A stretch of DNA of 19,595 nt from JBOFFC01 sp051648405. GTDB lineage: Bacteria; Planctomycetota; Planctomycetia; Pirellulales; Lacipirellulaceae. The translations under genes and the position numbers were made by a program. This document shows positions 15,334-19,595 of the stretch, piece after piece (the first letter of the stretch is position 1; every line of letters starts with the position of its first letter). The DNA lies in NCBI GenBank assembly GCA_051648405.1, contig JBOFFC010000105.1, positions 1 to 19,595 on the forward strand, in the 5' to 3' direction. The notes beneath the pieces were generated by a model. The model did no database searches, had not been told where the DNA came from, and was given only the letters and a program-made list of their open reading frames with translations.

Positions 15334-15372
15334 ACAGTTCTCTCTTATCTCTTAACAGTTCCTTAACCGTTT
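15334..15372 (+). promoter_or_regulatory. Helically phased repeats before the LuxR-type gene, possible operator
   Basis: ACAGTTC occurs at 15334-15340 and 15355-15361, and the related ACCGTTT at 15366-15372. The spacings are 21 and 11 bases, close to two turns and one turn of DNA. The longer form CTTAAC(A/C)GTT is at 15351-15360 and 15362-15371. The surrounding 70 bases are strikingly AT-rich for this genome. TATGAT at 15305-15310 may be a -10 element, without a good -35. Autoregulation by the downstream gene is an inference. Confidence 0.4.
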
Positions 15373-15390
15373 GGGGTGACCAGGCCGCCG

Positions 15391-16014
15391 ATGGACCGTT
15401 TCGCTACCTCCGCACTCGTCCCTGCCGTCGTGCGCGTCGCCGCAGCCGCTTCGCGATCCCGTGTCGAGCAGGCCGCCGGATCCCTCGGTTGGCGTGTCGC
15501 GAGCGCTGAGGGATTTACCCCAGCCGACGCGACGGCGATCGACGCGATGGAGGGCGCCTCGGGCGGCCTTGTGATCGCTGCGGTTGCTAGCGCCGACGAC
15601 CACCCCCCGCGTCCGGCAATGGAGCTCGGCGCCGAGGCGTCCGCCTCGGACGTCGCCCGCGCGATGGTCGAAGCCGCGCGGTGGAAGGCGCGACGGGCTG
15701 AGGTCGGTCAGCGGCGCAAGTGGGTTGAACGCATCATCGGCGGGCTTTCGAAGCGAGAGCAACTGATCTTGCGGATGGTCTTTGACGAGTGCCCGAACAC
15801 GCAGATCGCCAGCGTCTGTGCGGTGAGCGTCCGGACGATCGAGTCGGCACGCGGCAAGGTCTTCCGCGAGCTCGGCGTGGCGACCGTTGTCGGTCTGGCG
15901 CGCCTGCTTGCAGAAACGGGCGTCTACGACGACGCCCCGGCCGACTATCTCCCTCCGGTCGATTCGTTCCGCAACATCGCGGGCACGAGCGGCGCGGCAA
16001 ACGTGACCGGCTGA
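15391..16014 (+). CDS. FixJ/LuxR-type HTH regulator with unphosphorylatable N-terminal domain
   Basis: 207 residues. The C-terminal part (about 117-172) is a GerE/LuxR helix-turn-helix: LSKREQLIL (119-127), NTQIA (136-140), VSVRTIES (145-152) and a second-helix KVFRELGV (156-163), close to FixJ-type response regulators. The N-terminal 100 residues have about the size of a receiver domain, with alternating hydrophobic and helical stretches. They lack the acidic pocket and the phospho-acceptor Asp at the end of a beta-3-like strand (VIAAVASADD has Asp only at its end). It is therefore probably a pseudo-receiver or a different sensor fold that does not use phosphotransfer. I chose ATG 15391. GTG 15376 in the same frame is possible and adds five residues. 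It stands alone, converging on the SLC13 gene 45 bp away. AT-rich phased repeats directly upstream suggest autoregulation. Confidence 0.82.
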   Translation: MDRFATSALVPAVVRVAAAASRSRVEQAAGSLGWRVASAEGFTPADATAIDAMEGASGGLVIAAVASADDHPPRPAMELGAEASASDVARAMVEAARWKARRAEVGQRRKWVERIIGGLSKREQLILRMVFDECPNTQIASVCAVSVRTIESARGKVFRELGVATVVGLARLLAETGVYDDAPADYLPPVDSFRNIAGTSGAANVTG

Positions 16015-16059
16015 GACGCGTGTTCCGCGATCTGCCACGTCGGGGCGCCCAAGCCCGTT

Positions 16060-17844
16060 TCAGGGGTGGAACGGGAACATCAGCGGCGCCAGCGCCACGG
16101 TAACCGCGAAGAAGGCGAGGTCGAGCGGCACGCCCAGCTTCACGTAGTCCGTGAAGCGATACCCGCCGGGGCCGTAGACCATCAGGTTGGTCTGGTAGCC
16201 GAACGGCGTCGCGAACCCGGCCGACGCGCCGATCATGATCGCCACCAAGAAGGGGGTGACATCGACGCCGAGCTTCGCGGCGGTCGATACGGCGAGCGGA
16301 TAGACGAGCACCGCGGCCGCGTTGTTTGTGACGAGCTCGGTGAGGATCATCGTCACGAAGTAGACCCCCGCGAGCGCCCACCAAGGCGACGCCCCCGCGA
16401 AGCCGATCACGCCGTCGGAGAGCGTCTCGTCGAGGCCGCTCTTTCGGATCGCGAGCCCCAGGCCGAGCGACGCGGCGATCGCCACCAGCAGCGACCAATC
16501 GATCGACTGGCGGGCCTGCGTCGAGGTGCAGCAGCCGGTAGCGACCATCGCGATCGACCCCAGGCAGGCGGCCGTCAGCAGGTCGAGCCAGCCGATCGTC
16601 GCCGAGCCGATCACCGCGGCGAGGATCCCTAGCGCGATCGGAGCCAGCCGGCTGTTGGGTAGGTCGCCGTTCTCGACACCGCTGACGAGGTAGAAGTCGC
16701 GCGAGTTGCGGAACCGCGCCAAGAAGTCTTCGCCCGCCTCGAGCAGCAGCGTGTCGCCGTTCTGCAACTCGACGTCCCCCAACCGCCCGGGGATCCTGTC
16801 GGCGCCACGGGCGATCGCGACGATCGCCGCGTCGTAGACGGTGCGAAAGTTCCCTTCGCGGACCGTGGTCCCCACCAGCGGGCAACTCCCCGAGACCACC
16901 GCTTCGAGCAATTTGCCGCGCGGGCCCGCCTTGCTGTCGGACTCCGGCGCGACGAGGCCGATGATCCGTTGGAGCTCGACAACCGCTTCGACGTCGCCGA
17001 CAAAGCTCAAACGGTCGCTCGCTTGCAGGCGGTAGCCCGACGACACGGGGGCCGCGACCTGGCCGTCGCGTTCGATCTCGGCGAGGAACAAGCGCGGGAG
17101 GCTCCGCAGCCCCGCCTCTTGAACCGTCTTGCCGACCAAGGGCCCGTTGGCGAGGACCACCATGTCGAGGAAGTACGTCCGCCGGTCTTGGTCGGCGTCG
17201 AGCGCCGGGCGGCGGTCCTTGAGCAGCACCGGCGCTAGGACCAGCGTGACGGAGGCGGCCACCAGCGCCCCGGGGATGCCGACCCACGACAGGTCGAACA
17301 GCCCCATGCAGGGCTTGCCGAACTGTTGCTCGTACATGCCGGTCACGACCAGGTTCGTGCTCGTGCCGATCAGCGTGCAGACGCCGCCGAACGTCGCGGC
17401 GAACGCCATCGGCATGTAGAGCAGCGAAGGCGCGACCTTGGTCCGTTTGCTGTAGTCATCGACGACCGGCAGGAACATCGCCACGACCGGTGTGTTGTTG
17501 AGGAACGCGCTCATGCCGATCACCGGCGCCATCAGCCGCGCCAGCGCGCCGCGGGTGGTCTTAGGGTTGCCGAGCATTGGCCCCACGAACCGGCTCGTCG
17601 CGCGGGTGTGCGTCAGCCCCGCGACGACGATGAACAGGACCCCGACGGTCGCCAGGCCCGTGTTGCCGAGCCCCGCCGCGGCGTCCTTGATCGAGAGCAA
17701 TCGATCGGTCCCGAAGAACTCGCCCACCGCGACCAGGAACACGACCGCCCCGGCCAACAGCGCGTCGGCCCCCGCGTCGCCGCGCACCAGGCCCACGAGG
17801 ACCGCGAAGATCACCGCCAACGTGAGCCAAGCTTCCCAGGGCAT
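16060..17844 (-). CDS. SLC13/DASS-type permease with two RCK_C domains
   Basis: 594 residues with an inverted two-half membrane architecture. The first half spans about 5-210, with NNTP (116-119) and GTSTN (160-164). The second half spans about 398-592, with TNNAAA and a second substrate loop (FATPFGYQTN). These Asn/Thr motifs bind sodium and substrate in the DASS family. Between the halves, two RCK_C (TrkA-C) domains occupy about 224-296 and 309-388, seen as repeats of LANGPLVGKTV..RD..LSFVGD and VSGSCPLVGTTV..DTLLLEAG. Such central domains are cytosolic ligand sensors. Family members with this layout carry sulfate, dicarboxylates or other anions with sodium, and I cannot name the substrate. 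The ATG at 17844 starts just before the first helix. It is divergent from zwf, with 319 bp between them. Confidence 0.9.
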   Translation of the reverse strand: MPWEAWLTLAVIFAVLVGLVRGDAGADALLAGAVVFLVAVGEFFGTDRLLSIKDAAAGLGNTGLATVGVLFIVVAGLTHTRATSRFVGPMLGNPKTTRGALARLMAPVIGMSAFLNNTPVVAMFLPVVDDYSKRTKVAPSLLYMPMAFAATFGGVCTLIGTSTNLVVTGMYEQQFGKPCMGLFDLSWVGIPGALVAASVTLVLAPVLLKDRRPALDADQDRRTYFLDMVVLANGPLVGKTVQEAGLRSLPRLFLAEIERDGQVAAPVSSGYRLQASDRLSFVGDVEAVVELQRIIGLVAPESDSKAGPRGKLLEAVVSGSCPLVGTTVREGNFRTVYDAAIVAIARGADRIPGRLGDVELQNGDTLLLEAGEDFLARFRNSRDFYLVSGVENGDLPNSRLAPIALGILAAVIGSATIGWLDLLTAACLGSIAMVATGCCTSTQARQSIDWSLLVAIAASLGLGLAIRKSGLDETLSDGVIGFAGASPWWALAGVYFVTMILTELVTNNAAAVLVYPLAVSTAAKLGVDVTPFLVAIMIGASAGFATPFGYQTNLMVYGPGGYRFTDYVKLGVPLDLAFFAVTVALAPLMFPFHP

Positions 17845-18163
17845 TGTGCGGCGTCGCGCGACCGGGGCGCAGAGTCGGGGGGCGGGGTTGCGAAGGACGA
17901 GCGCTCGTGGGTCCCTGTTTTAGGCCCGCGGGGAACCAGGGGCTAGGGCTTCCGCCGTGCTGCGGCGCCCGCCGCAGGCCCCGCTGGCCAAGCCCCCAGG
18001 TGTCCGCTTGGCCCGCCGATCGGCTCGCACGGGTGACGGGGTGCACCGCCAGGACGCCGCGCCGGCATCGACAAGCGGCCCGCCCTACGGTTCCAATCGC
18101 GTCCGGTTGAGCCCCGGTGGCTCGAAAACTCGCCCCACGCCTGGCGCCAGAGTCCGCAGCCGC
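17845..18163. other. 319-bp divergent intergenic region with two strong hairpins
   Basis: No gene was found here. It must hold the promoters of the SLC13 gene and zwf. Two perfect inverted repeats stand out: CTGCGGC-GCCC-GCCGCAG (17960-17977) and GGCCAAGC/GCTTGGCC (17986-17993 and 18006-18013, 12-base loop). A shorter palindrome GAGCGCTC lies near 17900. I see no convincing -35/-10 pair and no riboswitch I recognise. Confidence 0.5.
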
Positions 18164-19595
18164 ATGACGCACACCTTCGTGATTTTTGGCGCCTCGGGCG
18201 ACCTCACCAGCCGCAAGCTGATCCCCGCGCTCTACAACTTGCGCCGCAAGGGGCGGCTCCCCAAGGGGGCCCGCGTGGTGGGCTTCAGCCGCACGCCCTA
18301 CTCGCACGACGAGTGGCGGGGGATGCTCGCCGAATCGACGAAGGGGTTCGTCGGCGAGAAGTTCGACCAAGCCGTGTGGGACGACTTCGCGCAGAGCGTC
18401 TTCTACCACTCCGGGGACATCGGCGAGCCGGCCGACTTCGGGACCCTCGGCGCGGCGCTCGACAAGCTCGACGCGGGCGAGGAGTCGTCGCGCGTCTACT
18501 ACCTCTCGACGGCCCCGCGGTTCTCCGGCCCGGCGATCGAGCAGCTCGCCGCTCACGGCATGGCCGACGAGTCGCGCGGCCCGCGTCGCGTGGTGGTCGA
18601 AAAGCCGTTCGGCACGGACCTCGTCTCGGCCCGCAAGTTGAACGAGGACATCCACCGCTCGTTCGCCGAGCACCAGGTCTACCGCATCGACCACTACCTG
18701 GGGAAAGAGACCGTCCAGAACTTGATGGTGCTGCGGTTCGCCAACGCGATCTTCGAGCCGGTCTGGAACCGCAACTACATCGACCACGTGCAGATCACCG
18801 TCGCCGAGGAGGTCGAGGTCGGCAGCCGCGCCGGGTACTACGACACGTCGGGCGTGGTGCGCGACATGATCCAAAACCACCTGCTGCAACTGTTGATGGT
18901 CACCGCCATGGAGCCGCCGGTGCGCTACGCGGCCGACGCGGTCCGCGACGAGAAGGTGAAGGTCCTGCAGGGGGTCCGCAAGCTCTCCCCCGAAGAGACG
19001 GCCCGCGACACGTTCCGCGCGCGCTACCGCGGCTACGCCCAAACGGCCGGCGTGGCGCCCGACAGCCGCACCGCGACGTTCGCCGCGCTCAAGCTGGGGA
19101 TCGACAACTGGCGCTGGCAGGGGGTCCCGTTCTACTTGCGGAGCGGCAAGGCGATGAGCTGCCGAACGACGCAGATCGTGATCCAGTTCCGCGAGCCCCC
19201 GCACATGGTGTTCGAGAGCGGCCCGCGCTCGATCGCCGAGGCCAACCGCCTCATCATCCAGGTCCAGCCGGCCGAAGGGATCCAGCTCCACTTCCAGACC
19301 AAGGTCCCCGACGCGGGGATGAAGATGCGGCAGACGGACCTCGACTTCAACTTCCGCAAGGAGTTCCGCGGCTCGATGCCCGAGGCCTACGAGCGGCTGC
19401 TGCTCGACGCGCTCGAAGGGGACGCGAGCCTGTTTGCCCGCGCCGACGAAGTCGAAGCCGCGTGGGCGATCTGCGACCCGATCCTCGCCGCCTGGGCCGC
19501 GACCGACCTGCCCCAACTCGTGGAGTACGACTCGGGCGCCTGGGGCCCCGACGAGGCGAACGCCTGGATGCAGCAGCAAGGCCGCCACTGGTTCG
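18164..19595 (+). CDS. zwf: Glucose-6-phosphate 1-dehydrogenase, cut by window end
   Basis: 477 complete codons up to the window edge, with no stop seen. The family is about 480-510 residues, so little is missing. It oxidises glucose 6-phosphate to 6-phosphogluconolactone with NADP or NAD, the entry to the pentose phosphate and Entner-Doudoroff pathways, in the cytoplasm. Motifs: nucleotide-binding GASGDLTSRKL (9-19), EKPFG (146-150), substrate-binding RIDHYLGKE (174-182) with Lys181, and the catalytic histidine His239 in DMIQNHLLQ. PFYLRSGK follows later, as in the family. The ATG at 18164 puts the Rossmann strand at residue 4, as expected. There is no visible Shine-Dalgarno. It is divergent from the SLC13 gene, and any downstream partner (pgl or a 6-phosphogluconate gene) is outside the window. 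An uninterrupted reading frame of about 675 codons on the opposite strand is a composition artefact. Confidence 0.96.
   Translation, partial: MTHTFVIFGASGDLTSRKLIPALYNLRRKGRLPKGARVVGFSRTPYSHDEWRGMLAESTKGFVGEKFDQAVWDDFAQSVFYHSGDIGEPADFGTLGAALDKLDAGEESSRVYYLSTAPRFSGPAIEQLAAHGMADESRGPRRVVVEKPFGTDLVSARKLNEDIHRSFAEHQVYRIDHYLGKETVQNLMVLRFANAIFEPVWNRNYIDHVQITVAEEVEVGSRAGYYDTSGVVRDMIQNHLLQLLMVTAMEPPVRYAADAVRDEKVKVLQGVRKLSPEETARDTFRARYRGYAQTAGVAPDSRTATFAALKLGIDNWRWQGVPFYLRSGKAMSCRTTQIVIQFREPPHMVFESGPRSIAEANRLIIQVQPAEGIQLHFQTKVPDAGMKMRQTDLDFNFRKEFRGSMPEAYERLLLDALEGDASLFARADEVEAAWAICDPILAAWAATDLPQLVEYDSGAWGPDEANAWMQQQGRHWF

Noticed and set aside
17561..19588. Open frame of about 675 codons on the minus strand opposite zwf
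   Set aside because: It mirrors zwf codon structure and its protein is low-complexity (Arg, Val, Leu, Ala, Asp-rich). zwf on the + strand has full family motifs. High GC at third positions creates such frames.
1..19595. CRISPR array, rRNA genes or a full insertion sequence with transposase
   Set aside because: No regularly spaced identical repeats, no rRNA segments and no transposase motifs were seen on either strand. Only the small MITE-like element is supported.

Overview
The window is GC-rich bacterial chromosome and most resembles a planctomycete (Planctomycetota, Pirellulales-like). This is an inference from several things: strong G/C bias at third codon positions that produces long antisense shadow ORFs, weak or absent Shine-Dalgarno sequences, CGCCAAG-type palindromes, a sialate O-acetylesterase-type SGNH enzyme, and a serine/threonine kinase fused to a second large domain. 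No rRNA, tRNA, CRISPR array or prophage was seen. I count 13 genes, the last cut by the window end.

Left part (1-9456). A near-perfect palindrome (1-80) precedes a small STAS-domain protein on the + strand (154-516). It converges on five minus-strand genes. Read 5' to 3' these are a ThiO-like FAD amine oxidase (9456-8365), a secreted sialate O-acetylesterase-like enzyme (8274-6634), an AAA+ ATPase (6530-5109), a protein kinase fused to a tubulin/FtsZ-like domain (5109-1768) and an FHA-EAL protein (1691-594). The ATPase stop and kinase start share one base (TGATG). The FHA-EAL gene follows after 76 bp. I read ATPase, kinase-tubulin and FHA-EAL as one module: an ATP-driven remodeller, a kinase tethered to a putative GTP-binding filament-type domain, and a phosphothreonine reader coupled to an apparently intact c-di-GMP phosphodiesterase. 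The nearby STAS protein could add a phospho-switch. This is the most system-like part of the window.

Middle part (9457-13037). A 624-bp gene-free stretch contains a chain of short hairpins and may hold a structured RNA. It is followed by a + strand putative HELGH metallopeptidase (10081-10815). A 158-bp MITE-like element (10834-10991) has 15-bp terminal inverted repeats and supplies the stop codon of the next gene, a minus-strand short-chain dehydrogenase (11893-10988). Upstream in the same operon is a PhyH-superfamily enzyme (13037-11934). Its iron site reads His-Gln-Ala instead of His-x-Asp, and its sequence follows the SyrB2-type Fe(II)/2-oxoglutarate halogenases closely. It is the second strong find.

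Right part (13267-19595). A VKOR domain fused to a DsbA-like thioredoxin (13267-14697) is followed 30 bp later by a Vsr mismatch endonuclease (14728-15159) with no cytosine methyltransferase in view. A FixJ/LuxR-type regulator (15391-16014) lies behind an AT-rich leader with helically phased repeats. A SLC13-type transporter with two RCK_C domains (17844-16060) is divergent from glucose-6-phosphate dehydrogenase (zwf, 18164 to the window end). The 319-bp gap between those two carries two strong hairpins.
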